A stretch of DNA of 43,928 nucleotides from Cytophagales bacterium (GTDB taxonomy: Bacteria; Bacteroidota; Bacteroidia; Cytophagales; Cyclobacteriaceae), in the NCBI GenBank assembly GCA_016124425.1, contig WGNT01000038.1, positions 1 to 43,928 on the forward strand, written 5' to 3'. The notes beneath the pieces were generated by a model. That model was given only the letters and a program-made list of their open reading frames with translations. It did no database searches and was not told the DNA's origin. Positions 26,357 to 34,325 of this stretch are shown here, one piece after another; position 1 is the first letter of the stretch; every line of letters begins with the position of its first letter. The position numbers and the translations under genes were made by a program.

Positions 26357-27310
26357 ATGTTTTACTTTCAAAGAAGTTTTACTAGTTGGGCCTTTCTGGC
26401 CGTCCTCCTTTTTTTTCTATCCCATGCCATGGCGCAGGATGGGACCATTTACCCACTCGAAGCACCTGCTGAACCAAGCGCAATTCTCCTTGGTACGGGG
26501 GGCGTTGAAAATCAGCCCGCTCAAGAGAGTTGGTTCCGTCAGTGGGGCGATCCAATGGCCAGAAACATTACCACGGCCACCCTTACCCCCTTCCTTCCAG
26601 AACCTGGGAAAGCGAATGGTGCAGCCGTGATCGTTGCGCCTGGAGGAGGATTTAGTTGGTTGTCCATGGGCAATGAAGGATGGGAAGTCGCAGAGGCACT
26701 TGCAGCACAGGGAATCGCGGCATTTGTTCTCAAATACCGGCTCAACCCAACTCCGGAATCACTGGAGGATTTTTCGGCTTGGATGAACCGTCCCCGTACC
26801 CCTGCGCCTACCACTTCTTCAGCTGTCGCACCAAGTGCCCCAGCTCCACGTTCACCGCAACGCGACCTTTCAAACCAGCTAGAAGATGCGGAAGCAGCTT
26901 ATGCCATGGTCATCTCACGGGCAAAAGAATGGGGCGTTGATACCGACCGTATAGGCATGATAGGTTTCTCGGCAGGTGCCGGGCTGACCATGCATGCTAC
27001 CCTCCACTCTAAGACCATGAAGCTTGCCTTTATCGGTCCGATCTATGGAGGTATGGGTCCCGTTGATGTTCCCGAAAACGCACCTCCCATGTTCAATGTG
27101 ATTGCAACGGATGATTTTCTTTTTTTGGGTCAGTTTGGCGTGATCGAATCTTGGTACAAAGCTGGCATTCCTGTCGAATTTCATCTTTACCAGAACGGAG
27201 GTCACGGTTTTGGTCTCGGCAACCCCAACCGGACCAGTAACCGCTGGTTTGAGGCATTTATTCACTGGTTGGATGTGAATACGTTCTTAGTGGACAAAGA
27301 AAATCAATAA
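26357..27310 (+). CDS. Secreted alpha/beta-hydrolase esterase (BD-FAE/axe-like)
   Basis: 317 residues with a signal peptide (LLFFLSHAMAQ, cleavage near 27). The fold reads AAVIVAPGGGFSWLSMGNEG (HGGG-like oxyanion region), GMIGFSAGAGLTMHA (GxSxG nucleophile near 202), NVIATDDFLFL (aspartate) and GGHGFGLGN (catalytic histidine near 290). This is typical of small secreted esterases that remove acetyl or feruloyl groups from polysaccharides. An unusual insert of about 25 residues rich in P, A and S (RTPAPTTSSAVAPSAPAPR) lies in the lid. It precedes the arabinofuranosidase-like gene on the same strand; a terminator at 27378-27403 and its higher GC set it apart. Confidence 0.85.
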   Translation: MFYFQRSFTSWAFLAVLLFFLSHAMAQDGTIYPLEAPAEPSAILLGTGGVENQPAQESWFRQWGDPMARNITTATLTPFLPEPGKANGAAVIVAPGGGFSWLSMGNEGWEVAEALAAQGIAAFVLKYRLNPTPESLEDFSAWMNRPRTPAPTTSSAVAPSAPAPRSPQRDLSNQLEDAEAAYAMVISRAKEWGVDTDRIGMIGFSAGAGLTMHATLHSKTMKLAFIGPIYGGMGPVDVPENAPPMFNVIATDDFLFLGQFGVIESWYKAGIPVEFHLYQNGGHGFGLGNPNRTSNRWFEAFIHWLDVNTFLVDKENQ

Positions 27311-27377
27311 ACAGCATCATTTATTTGTTGTAGATAGGTGCCCTTTTGACCGCCAAATAGATATAGACGGACTCTTG

Positions 27378-27403
27378 AACAGGTACCAGAAGGTCTGTTT
27401 TTT
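27378..27403 (+). terminator. Terminator after esterase gene
   Basis: AACAG pairs with CTGTT and inner ACC with GGT (two bulged bases), loop AGAA, followed by a T-run. It is about 70 bases after the esterase stop and separates it from the arabinofuranosidase-like gene. Confidence 0.55.
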
Positions 27404-27592
27404 CGGGTCATCAAATTCCTTCAATTCAAATCTTTCCCACCTAACGGGCTGATTTTGCAGCTTGTTCTTTTTTTTCTAGATTTATAGGACAACAGGCGGG
27501 TATAGTCAGTATGCGTGGCGAACCTCATAATCACGTCATTAAATGCTTAACCGATCCGCACGTAGTCAATGTACGTTACCACATTTTCGAGT

Positions 27593-29167
27593 ATGAACAT
27601 CAACCGAAGAGTCTTTATTAAATCCGCCGCTCTTGCCGGAGCGGGATTAGCGGCTTCCCCGGACCTGTCCGCTGGCGCCATGTCCGTTGCCATAAAGGCA
27701 AAGCAAGGAATTGTTATTGATCCCGAACCCACCTTCGCCTTGTCGCCGTATTTGTATATGCAATTTATGGAACCCCTGGGCCGCACCGACGGGTCTGTGG
27801 AGGCCGCATGGGATTTTAGTAAACACGCCTGGCGTGAGGACGTGCTAGAAGCCACCAGGGAGCTGGCGCCCAGTATGGTGCGGTTTGGCGGGATTTTCAG
27901 TTCGCATTACCGTTGGCGAGAGGGCGTCGGTAATCGAAGCACCCGTGTACCCATGCAAAATCTACTATGGGGCGGTTACGAATCAAATCATGTTGGTACT
28001 GCGGAGTTCGTTGACTTTTGCAGGCAGGTTGGTGCAGATCCGCTTATGTGTGTGAATTTTGAGTCGGAAGGCAGTCCCGGATGGTCGATTGACGGCATGG
28101 GTAGCGACCGGAAGGGTACCGCTGAGGAAGCTGCCGAATGGGTGGACTATTGCAACAATCCGGACAATGCGCTTCGAAAGGCACATGGTATAGAGGGTCC
28201 CCTGCGCATCCCCTTCTGGCAAATCGGTAACGAAACGTCCTACGCCAAAGACCGGTTTCACCTGGATACCGCCGTTCAGAAGACGGTGGCGTTCAGCAAA
28301 GAGATGCTTCGGGCTGACCCGTCCATCAAACTAATTGGCTGGGGCGGTCTGCAACGTTGGGGTGAAGGAGAGGGGACCTTCTGGGCCAAGGAAATGATCG
28401 AACGTGCCGGAGAGCATTTGGATTACGTGGCGTTTCACCACATGTTCAACCCCTACGGCAGGGACCCGGACAACCCCTTGAAAGGAGTGGATTACCGGAA
28501 AGATCCTGCCCGAACCTGGGAATACCTGATGAATGCCTGTGCCTTTCACGAGAAAAAAGTAGTAGCCATGCGGGAACAGGTGGAGCCCTACCAAATGCCC
28601 ATGGCCCTGACCGAGTGCCATTATAGTTTTCCGGGCAGAAACCGAAACGAGGTGATGTCCACCTGGGCCACGGGTGTTTCGTATGCCCGCATCGCGAATT
28701 TACACGAACGCCACGGCGACCTGCTCAAAATCGCCACCATGGCCGATTTTTGTGGCACCCGCTGGCAAGTCAATGCCCTGATGATTCCTATACCAAGATC
28801 CTACGGGGAAGCGTTCCTGATGCCTGTTGCGAAAGTGATGAAACTCTACAGAAAGTATAGCGGCACAAACTATTGTGAAACGACACAAACGCCCGCCTAC
28901 CTAGACATTACGGCAAGTAGAAAAGGGAATACGTTATTTGCGCACGTAGTCAATACGAATCGATCGTCGCCTGTAAAAACTACCTTATCTATAAAGGGGG
29001 CCACGATAGCCTCGATCAAGGTGCATGAGATGGCAGCCGATCCGGAATTTGAAATAATCGCCCGGGAGCCCGACCCACTCCAAATACAAACAAAGGAAGC
29101 ACCTGCCGACGGAACATGGACCTTCCCGGCTGCTTCGGTATCGGCAGTAGAAATCAATATCAAATAG
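27593..29167 (+). CDS. GH51-like alpha-L-arabinofuranosidase, Tat-exported
   Basis: 524 residues from ATG 27593 (an earlier frame start at 27569 would spoil the signal). MNINRRVFIKSAALAGAGLA is a twin-arginine signal. SPYLYMQFMEPLGRTDGSVEAAWDFSKHAWREDVLEA and APSMVRFGGIFSSHYRW begin the TIM barrel (quoted in part: MVRFGGIFSSHYRW); the acid/base glutamate is in FWQIGNETSYAKD near 220 and MALTECHYS near 345 is the nucleophile position of this family. The beta-sandwich C-terminus ends FPAASVSAVEINI. Related to glycoside hydrolase family 51 enzymes that remove arabinose side chains. GC is clearly higher than in the flanking genes, a possible transfer sign. The stop lies next to a DUF433 gene on the other strand. 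Confidence 0.85.
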   Translation: MNINRRVFIKSAALAGAGLAASPDLSAGAMSVAIKAKQGIVIDPEPTFALSPYLYMQFMEPLGRTDGSVEAAWDFSKHAWREDVLEATRELAPSMVRFGGIFSSHYRWREGVGNRSTRVPMQNLLWGGYESNHVGTAEFVDFCRQVGADPLMCVNFESEGSPGWSIDGMGSDRKGTAEEAAEWVDYCNNPDNALRKAHGIEGPLRIPFWQIGNETSYAKDRFHLDTAVQKTVAFSKEMLRADPSIKLIGWGGLQRWGEGEGTFWAKEMIERAGEHLDYVAFHHMFNPYGRDPDNPLKGVDYRKDPARTWEYLMNACAFHEKKVVAMREQVEPYQMPMALTECHYSFPGRNRNEVMSTWATGVSYARIANLHERHGDLLKIATMADFCGTRWQVNALMIPIPRSYGEAFLMPVAKVMKLYRKYSGTNYCETTQTPAYLDITASRKGNTLFAHVVNTNRSSPVKTTLSIKGATIASIKVHEMAADPEFEIIAREPDPLQIQTKEAPADGTWTFPAASVSAVEINIK

Positions 29168-29174
29168 CTAAATT

Positions 29175-29414
29175 TCATTTTGAATGTGACAAAGGAATGA
29201 AAAAGTTATTTTCCATAACTTCATTGGCAAAAAGCAAACAGGCCCGAATATCTTTTTTTGTTATATAATTGTACTCCTCAATGATTGACTCGGGAGTTTC
29301 TCCATGCGCAAGCAATCCAAGAATGAACTGAACGGACAATCGGGTGCCTTTGATGACAGGCTTTCCGGCCAATATTTCAGGATTTAACTCAATCCGTTTA
29401 AGTAGTGCTTCCAT
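29175..29414 (-). CDS. DUF433 antitoxin-like protein, orphan
   Basis: 79 residues. RIELNPEILAGKPVIKGTRLSVQFILGLLAHGETPESIIEEY (in part: GKPVIKGTRLSVQFILGLLA) is the DUF433 helix-turn-helix-like domain, the usual antitoxin partner of a PIN-like DUF5615 toxin. That toxin normally follows with a four-base overlap. Here the stop TGA overlaps an ATGAAATTT (M-K-F, the usual toxin start) but then the sequence is the 3' end of the arabinofuranosidase gene in antisense, so the toxin is gone after three codons. An antitoxin without its toxin may be free-standing or decaying. Confidence 0.85.
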   Translation of the reverse strand: MEALLKRIELNPEILAGKPVIKGTRLSVQFILGLLAHGETPESIIEEYNYITKKDIRACLLFANEVMENNFFIPLSHSK

Positions 29415-29714
29415 TTGTCAGTTTTAAACAAATTTACATCAATATTTTTATTGTAGGTTGCGTAAATATCAAATGGTTCATCGTATTTATATTTTCAGGA
29501 ATATCTAAGTGCTCCTCGCGCCGTTCGGGAGTTGCAATCCCTAATTTACCGCCTCAGGTATGCCCAGATAATCAGGATTTTCTATCAATTTTTCTTTTCC
29601 TCCATCTAGTTGTAGTGGCGGTTGTCCGGATGGCTTCTTACAATTTTACGATCAGGCAATGGCGCGAGTTGCTTCACTGCCAATGCCATGGCCCGCATTA
29701 TTTGGGCAGTGTTT
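29415..29714. other. Decayed intergenic stretch
   Basis: No intact gene. On the minus strand near 29640-29712 a short frame reads CPNNAGHGIGSEATRAIA before a stop, reminiscent of the end of a prolyl-oligopeptidase-type protein, but it is too short to call. Taken with the hydrolase fragment at 29715 it suggests leftover coding DNA. Confidence 0.3.
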
Positions 29715-29864
29715 TTAGGGTTTTAATTCCTTCACAAACCAATCGGTTACTTTTTCTACATATTCAGCAGGAGGCTCATGACCGGCGTCATATTCAACAA
29801 ATTCTTTTCGAGAAATTGGTATTCGGTCAAAAAGAACATGTGCCTCATCCATTGTAATCTTCAT
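29715..29864 (-). pseudogene. Alpha/beta-hydrolase C-terminal remnant
   Basis: 49 codons from ATG 29864. The peptide contains LFDRIPISRKEFVEYDAGHEP and ends PAEYVEKVTDWFVKELKP. This is the C-terminal part of an alpha/beta hydrolase with the catalytic-histidine segment DAGHEP. The upstream 80 percent of the gene is missing, and its ATG overlaps the TGA stop of the membrane protein gene (29861-30628) by four bases. So a deletion joined the 3' end of that gene to a hydrolase tail. Confidence 0.65.
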
Positions 29865-30628
29865 AAATTCACAAAGGTAGTTACCATATTTTCCCAAAGA
29901 TTTGTTTCTCTTACTGTGGCGTAAAGAACCTGTCCGATAACATAAATGGCTAGGCTGATCCCTAATGCCTTTTGGCCTTTAGGATAGCCCTTATCCAGAA
30001 AGAGGAAGTAAATTAAGGTTACATTGATCAATGTATAGGAGATATACTCAAAAGGTATAAATCCCCATAAAAGGACTGTCTCGAACCAGAAAATAAAAAT
30101 CCTATCCACCGTCGGCCCCATAAAAGTAAGGGCAGCAGCCAAGATATACCTTGAATGGGGAATACGATCCTTCTTGTGGTAAATGGCGAGTATAAAGAAG
30201 ATAGCCAGCCAAAGAATATAAAAAATTGCCAGTCCCATTTCGTACGCGCTCAAATGGAGGATTTCTGCGCCAGAATAGGATTCCAGCCCGTTTTGAACCT
30301 TTGCTTCCAACCCTGATTTGTAGGCAAAATAACTGTATCTAATCATCATTGCAGAAGTGATCAGCACCAATGGAAAGACAAGGTAGCTTAGCTTTCCCAA
30401 CGCCCTATGGACTGAAAATTTCTTGTATTTGATCAATAGTGGTTGTACGATAATTAAACCCATCCAGAGTGCCATACAGGAGAAATGCAAATGGATTACA
30501 GAAGGATGAGGATCCAGGAGGACTGAAAAATAAGTTTTATAGAATCCCACAAAAGCCAGCAGGACAAAAATTAGAAACCAGTAACCGAGGTTATTGTAAA
30601 TTTGGGTGGTATGTTGGATGGACCGCAT
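29861..30628 (-). CDS. DUF2306-like integral membrane protein
   Basis: 255 residues from ATG 30628; an in-frame ATG 111 bases earlier gives a polar start and is less likely. Six to seven helices are visible: FLIFVLLAFVGFYKTYF near 14-30, HFSCMALWMGLIIVQPLLI near 48-67, SYLVFPLVLITSAMMIRYSYF near 80-100, then AIFYILWLAIFFILAIY and FVIPFEYISYTLINVTLIYFLFLDKG. SVHRALGKLSYLVFP is the cytochrome b561/DUF2306-like heme-region pattern. Likely a membrane redox or unknown transport protein. Its stop abuts a hydrolase remnant. Confidence 0.65.
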   Translation of the reverse strand: MRSIQHTTQIYNNLGYWFLIFVLLAFVGFYKTYFSVLLDPHPSVIHLHFSCMALWMGLIIVQPLLIKYKKFSVHRALGKLSYLVFPLVLITSAMMIRYSYFAYKSGLEAKVQNGLESYSGAEILHLSAYEMGLAIFYILWLAIFFILAIYHKKDRIPHSRYILAAALTFMGPTVDRIFIFWFETVLLWGFIPFEYISYTLINVTLIYFLFLDKGYPKGQKALGISLAIYVIGQVLYATVRETNLWENMVTTFVNL

Positions 30629-30868
30629 AGTGTTGTCTTTATATATTTTTACGCTTCTCGAAAGGATAGTGAGTGCTACCGGCGGGAAGGATATTTTCCT
30701 GGAACTTCTGTGCTGATCGCCTCCATAATTATTGGCCACTTGTGACGGTCATCACCAAGTTGCAAGTTTCGATCAGGACATCGCGTCTGTCGTTCACGCG
30801 CGTGCCTTCGTCATGGTGGTCGATTCCTATGCCCTTGATGTCCCCGTAAGATACTTGGAGTAATGTGG

Positions 30869-30905
30869 GAGACGTACCCTGAGGCATTCGCTCAGGGCAC
30901 GTCTC
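30869..30905 (-). terminator. Strong hairpin downstream of azoreductase gene
   Basis: GAGACGT/ACGTCTC and CCCTGAG/CTCAGGG form a 14-bp stem with one A-C mismatch and a seven-base loop, 18 bases after the azoreductase stop on the minus strand. No T-run follows, so termination or 3'-end protection are both possible. Confidence 0.55.
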
Positions 30906-30922
30906 TCCACGTAACTATAAAT

Positions 30923-31552
30923 TTACAGGACAGTATGTTGAGCCATACTAACTGCTTGTTCTTTGGCTAGGCTAAGATTAGTAAGCGTAATTCCATGGGT
31001 AAAGTCCATTGGTTGGGAATTAATAAAAGAAATATCAAAAATTCCTGCCAGGCCAAATATAGCCCTCAGGTAAGGTTCTTGAAAGTCAAATTGATGCATA
31101 GGACTATTTTCACTATAGTCGTTTCCTCTGGAGGTAATACAATACATCTTTTTGTTTGAGGCTAATCCTTCTACTCCATTTGCCGTAAAATTAAACAGGA
31201 TACCGGCCTGCATAATTACGTCAATATAGTGTTTGAGTTTGTAGGGTATAGTAAAGTTCCACATGGGACAAGAGATCAAAAATGCGTCATACGATAAGAA
31301 TTCATTTGAATAGTTTGATATCTCTTCCCATGATGCTTTAGATTGCTCTTCTAATATTCCGCCTGCCATAAGGGCATATTTGGCATCAACCGTATTACCA
31401 TAAACTTCCGGAAGTTTAACTTGAAATAGATCTAACTCTTCAATAGTTAGGTTGGGGTATTTTAATTTTAAGGTCGTCAAAAACTCATTTGAAATAGTGA
31501 GTGTTCGTGATTTCTCTCCTCTTGGGGATGCCATAATATGTAGTAATTTCAT
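30923..31552 (-). CDS. azoR: FMN-dependent NADH-azoreductase
   Basis: 209 residues, full length for AzoR. MKLLHIMASPRGEKSRTL binds the FMN phosphate, and CPMWNFTIPYKLKHYIDVIM is the AzoR hallmark. The C-terminal part (CITSRGNDYSE, IFGLAGIFDISFINSQPMDF) completes the flavodoxin-like fold. The enzyme reduces azo compounds and quinones by two electrons from NADH, often as a thiol- or quinone-stress defence. It stands alone on the minus strand, ending in a strong hairpin. The start is the ATG at 31552. Confidence 0.92.
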   Translation of the reverse strand: MKLLHIMASPRGEKSRTLTISNEFLTTLKLKYPNLTIEELDLFQVKLPEVYGNTVDAKYALMAGGILEEQSKASWEEISNYSNEFLSYDAFLISCPMWNFTIPYKLKHYIDVIMQAGILFNFTANGVEGLASNKKMYCITSRGNDYSENSPMHQFDFQEPYLRAIFGLAGIFDISFINSQPMDFTHGITLTNLSLAKEQAVSMAQHTVL

Positions 31553-31691
31553 GGATTTAAATGTTAAGTTTGTTAGAAATAGCTGATTATTTATTTCTAT
31601 GTGGAATAATTTTTTGTGAAAGTTTTAGTACACCTTTCCTATGAAGTCAATGTTGCATCCGAGATTAATTTTTCTTATGTTTTTCTGGTAC

Positions 31692-32486
31692 TTAAGGGTG
31701 GGGAAAGTCACCTTTCCTCGATATACTCTTGAACAAACCAGGCATCAGCCAAAGGAGAAAGCGATTTATGGCCAGCATAAAGGGGGCCGTATAGGTACTT
31801 CGATTTTGACGTACAGCCTTGACGATGTGCTTGGCAGCCTGCTTGGGTGTAAGAACGGGAAGAAATTTTGCCAGTTTTGGTAGGCGCAGGTAGGATCCGG
31901 GGTTGGCATCAAAGTAGTTGGAGCTGGTCTCACCTAGTGTCACTTCACAGACGCGTACGCCCGTGCCGTGCAAGTCGGCCCGGAGCGCCTCTGTCAGTCC
32001 CCGCAAGGCCCACCGGGAGGCTGCATATCCCGTCGCGCCACTCCAAGGCATAAGCGCAGCAGGTGAATTGATATTAAGGATCATCCCATTGCGGCGTGAA
32101 AGCATCCCGGGTAAAAAGGCCCTGCACAGGCGAAAAGCAGCCAGATAAGGCAGGGCGATCATGACATCCTCTTCTCCCTCCGGTGTCTCCTCAGCAAACA
32201 GCCAACGTCCGGCTCCTGCATTGTTGATCAAAAGATCGGGAACTCCATGGGACTGAAGGATTCGTTGGGCGACATTGCTGGTGGCAGCCGCATCCGTAAG
32301 GTCTGAAGCAAAGATGTGGGCCACCCCACCTGCCTCACGGATACGCTCAGCCACTTGCAAAAGATCCCCTTCCGACCGCGCAATCAGGATTAATTGTGCT
32401 CCCTCTTCTGCCAACAAAATAGCCGTAGATGCGCCAATGCCCCGTGATGCACCGGTCACTACAGCCAATTTGCCCTTCATTTCCAT
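31692..32486 (-). CDS. Short-chain dehydrogenase with Y-x3-R motif
   Basis: 264 residues of the classical SDR fold. VTGASRGIGASTA (about 10-22) binds the cofactor, NNAGAG is at 88-93 and NSPAA near 140. The catalytic tyrosine is Y154 in GYAASRWALRG, but the usual lysine four residues later is R158 (CGG codon). The serine position reads NINSPAALMP with S141. The replaced lysine may lower or change activity; the family still includes members with arginine. Second ATG at 32480 is an alternative start. GC is higher than in the neighbours. The DUF4440-type gene lies 32 bp upstream on the same strand. Confidence 0.85.
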   Translation of the reverse strand: MEMKGKLAVVTGASRGIGASTAILLAEEGAQLILIARSEGDLLQVAERIREAGGVAHIFASDLTDAAATSNVAQRILQSHGVPDLLINNAGAGRWLFAEETPEGEEDVMIALPYLAAFRLCRAFLPGMLSRRNGMILNINSPAALMPWSGATGYAASRWALRGLTEALRADLHGTGVRVCEVTLGETSSNYFDANPGSYLRLPKLAKFLPVLTPKQAAKHIVKAVRQNRSTYTAPFMLAINRFLLWLMPGLFKSISRKGDFPHP

Positions 32487-32518
32487 AGGTTAGAGACCGG
32501 TTACTTTGATTGTGATTA

Positions 32519-32941
32519 TTAGTTATTTGGCTTATAATCTGAATGTTGCCAGGACATGAGTACCCACTTATTGTTATGGGCTGCATAAACGGCCGTGAAT
32601 ATGCCTTTGTATTCAAAAACATCCGAAGGATTCTCTTTTTGAGCTATCTTTTGGTCGATAATCCCCAAAACGATTGCCGTACCGCCTGATTGGTTCACGG
32701 TTAGATCTGAAAACTCATTTTTAACGGTCATCTTTGAGGTTTGCTCAATAAAATCTGTAATGCCTAATTTCCACCCACTACCTGCAATAAACACAAAGTT
32801 TTTATCGGTATTTTCTGATAAAAACATCTGATCTTCATTTTTCGCCATAAGGTCATGGAAGGTCTTTTCGGTAAAAGAATCTTGGGTACAGGCATTTAGG
32901 GTAAATGCCACAAGGATAGTAAGGATTGTTAAATTTTTCAT
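32519..32941 (-). CDS. NTF2-like DUF4440-type lipoprotein
   Basis: 140 residues. MKNLTILTILVAFTLNAC is a lipoprotein signal (cysteine 18). The rest (FHDLMAKNEDQMFLSENTDKN, VFEYKGIFTAVYAAHNNKWVLMSWQHSDY in part: GIFTAVYAAHNNKWVLMSWQ) is a SnoaL/DUF4440-type NTF2 fold, usually a ligand-binding or isomerase pocket. A decayed duplicate of its last part lies at 33044-33240, and a 29-bp repeat sits 19 bases upstream of its start and again before the sulfotransferase gene. The next gene (SDR) begins 32 bp downstream, so co-transcription is likely. Substrate unknown. Confidence 0.8.
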   Translation of the reverse strand: MKNLTILTILVAFTLNACTQDSFTEKTFHDLMAKNEDQMFLSENTDKNFVFIAGSGWKLGITDFIEQTSKMTVKNEFSDLTVNQSGGTAIVLGIIDQKIAQKENPSDVFEYKGIFTAVYAAHNNKWVLMSWQHSDYKPNN

Positions 32942-32959
32942 CTTGTAATTGATTTGTGG

Positions 32960-32988
32960 CCTACTCTAAATCGGTTTTCGGCGTACCC
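32960..32988. repeat. 29-bp direct repeat, copy 1
   Basis: Contains CTACTCTAAATCGGTTTT and ends CGGCGTACCC. It occurs again identically at 33919-33947. Both copies lie just upstream of minus-strand start codons (32941 and 33893), so they may carry a leader or promoter element. Confidence 0.85.
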
Positions 32989-33043
32989 CTTTTCTATTTG
33001 CTCTTATTTTCCACAGGACTGAGATCTGTTACTTTGATCAGGA

Positions 33044-33240
33044 TTATTGGTTAGCTGGGCTATCATCAGAATGCTGCCATGACATCAATACCCACTTCTT
33101 CTTTTGATAGGCCGAAATAGCCGTAACTACGCCTTTATATTGAAAAACATTTGAAGGTTCCTATATTTGATTTATCTTTTGGTCGATAATTCTCGAAACG
33201 ATTCAGTTCCAACCGACTGATTTACGGTTAGACCTGAATG
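33044..33240 (-). pseudogene. Decayed duplicate of the DUF4440-type gene
   Basis: Alignable with 32519-32715, including the stretch after the stop (GTTACTTTGAT in both) and the ending WVLMSWQHSD, which is identical. In this copy the reading frame is cut by TAG where the intact one has K-E (QKEN becomes QI-stop-E), and the 5' part is missing. The stop is TAA at 33044. The front of the gene appears replaced by the sulfotransferase gene, since the 29-bp repeat that precedes the intact copy precedes the sulfotransferase here. Confidence 0.75.
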
Positions 33241-33257
33241 TTCCTGTTTGCGTAGCC

Positions 33258-33893
33258 TCAAGATGTTGGCTTTGTGGCAGCATTCACCAAATCCCAGAAT
33301 TCTTCTCGGTTATTGGTGCGGGGAAACGCCGTAGTGGGGGCCTCTACGTTTAAATACGCGCACAAAGGTTCCCATCCTTCCTTTACGTGATATACCAATA
33401 GTTGCTCGGGTGGGATCAAAGCCACGACTGCTTGATTATGTGCTTCGTATCTTTCTGCCAGGCCCTCGAAATCAAGGCCCATTGGGAAACCTGATTTTCC
33501 AATCACCCTCACCACCATATTGAGCCATTCCTGAACGGGTGCCGGTGCATTTTCCCGGCCGCTAAGCAGTTTGTAGATCGTAGAACCAAAGCTCTCTGCC
33601 CACGATTCTTTGCTTCGGTGTGTTAAAATAAATCGAGCATTCGGATACGTTGCATAAAGCTCCTTGTAAAAGGCTGCGGTAGGCCAATCAACGGCACTTT
33701 GCATGCCTTCATAAACAGCTTCAAAGTTGGTCGGATGATTCAAGAGGCCATTCCATAGGGGCAGTTGAACGGGCATGTTTTGAGCCACACGCTCCATGTG
33801 GTGACAAGGACCCAGTTGTAGTTGTTCCAGTGCTGTTTTCAACGAATAGGTGCCGGTTCTTCCAAGACCTAATCCAATAACTTTCAATGCCAT
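33258..33893 (-). CDS. Sulfotransferase family protein
   Basis: 211 residues. KVIGLGLGRTGTYSLKTALEQL is the PAPS 5'-phosphosulfate-binding P-loop (in part: GLGRTGTYSLKTAL) and RFILTHRSKESWAESF with the S/R pair is the 3'-phosphate-binding site of the Sulfotransfer_4/NAD-type family. The C-terminus keeps LLVYHVKEGWEPLCAYL. No signal peptide. It would move a sulfo group from PAPS to an unknown small acceptor. It stands in an eroded region between a decayed NTF2-like gene and an alcohol-dehydrogenase remnant. The 29-bp repeat is 26 bases upstream. Confidence 0.8.
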   Translation of the reverse strand: MALKVIGLGLGRTGTYSLKTALEQLQLGPCHHMERVAQNMPVQLPLWNGLLNHPTNFEAVYEGMQSAVDWPTAAFYKELYATYPNARFILTHRSKESWAESFGSTIYKLLSGRENAPAPVQEWLNMVVRVIGKSGFPMGLDFEGLAERYEAHNQAVVALIPPEQLLVYHVKEGWEPLCAYLNVEAPTTAFPRTNNREEFWDLVNAATKPTS

Positions 33894-33918
33894 AGTAAAT
33901 CTTATTGTTTGCTATCTA

Positions 33919-33947
33919 CCTACTCTAAATCGGTTTTCGGCGTACCC
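33919..33947. repeat. 29-bp direct repeat, copy 2
   Basis: Identical to 32960-32988. It lies 26 bases upstream of the sulfotransferase start on the minus strand. Confidence 0.85.
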
Positions 33948-33987
33948 TTTTTTAAAAATTGTTCCAGTGATAGGATATTTGAATCTC

Positions 33988-34325
33988 CTAGTTTTTCAAA
34001 ACGATTCGAAAACGTGCTTTTCCAGATTCCAGGTGTTCTAGGGCTTCATTGACTTGAGACATCGGGAATTCTTCTGTAATCGGATAAATGTCATGTCGTA
34101 CGCAGAATTCCAACATGGTTCGGGTCAAGGCAGGGCTTCCGAGAGGACTTCCAGTGACAGACTTTTGTCCCATAATCAGCGAAAAGGCAGGTATAGCCAA
34201 GGGTTGCAGATTCCGCAGTTGATTACCCGGATATCGACTTGTTCAGCACCCAGTTCTCCCATTTCGTAGGAAAAGGGAGCTAATTTTTCATGTGGGCCGT
34301 TGGCGGCATAAGCGGATACGTTCAT
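33988..34325 (-). pseudogene. Alcohol dehydrogenase with large internal deletion
   Basis: From ATG 34325 the N-terminus reads MNVSAYAANGPHEKLAPFSY and reaches VINCGIC, the zinc-cysteine region of CAD-type (YahK-like) zinc alcohol dehydrogenases. It then shifts frame and stops near 34190. The C-terminal 70 residues continue in another frame from 34200 to 33988 (PAFSLIMGQKSVTGSPLGSP to the end VLKN). Roughly 230 of about 350 codons, including the cofactor domain, are missing between the two parts. The gene is dead by internal deletion and frameshift. Confidence 0.8.

Noticed and set aside
32960..33947. CRISPR or integron cassette array from the 29-bp repeat
   Set aside because: Only two copies, about 960 bases apart, without spacers, integrase or attC-like symmetry. 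They are better explained as part of a duplicated leader.
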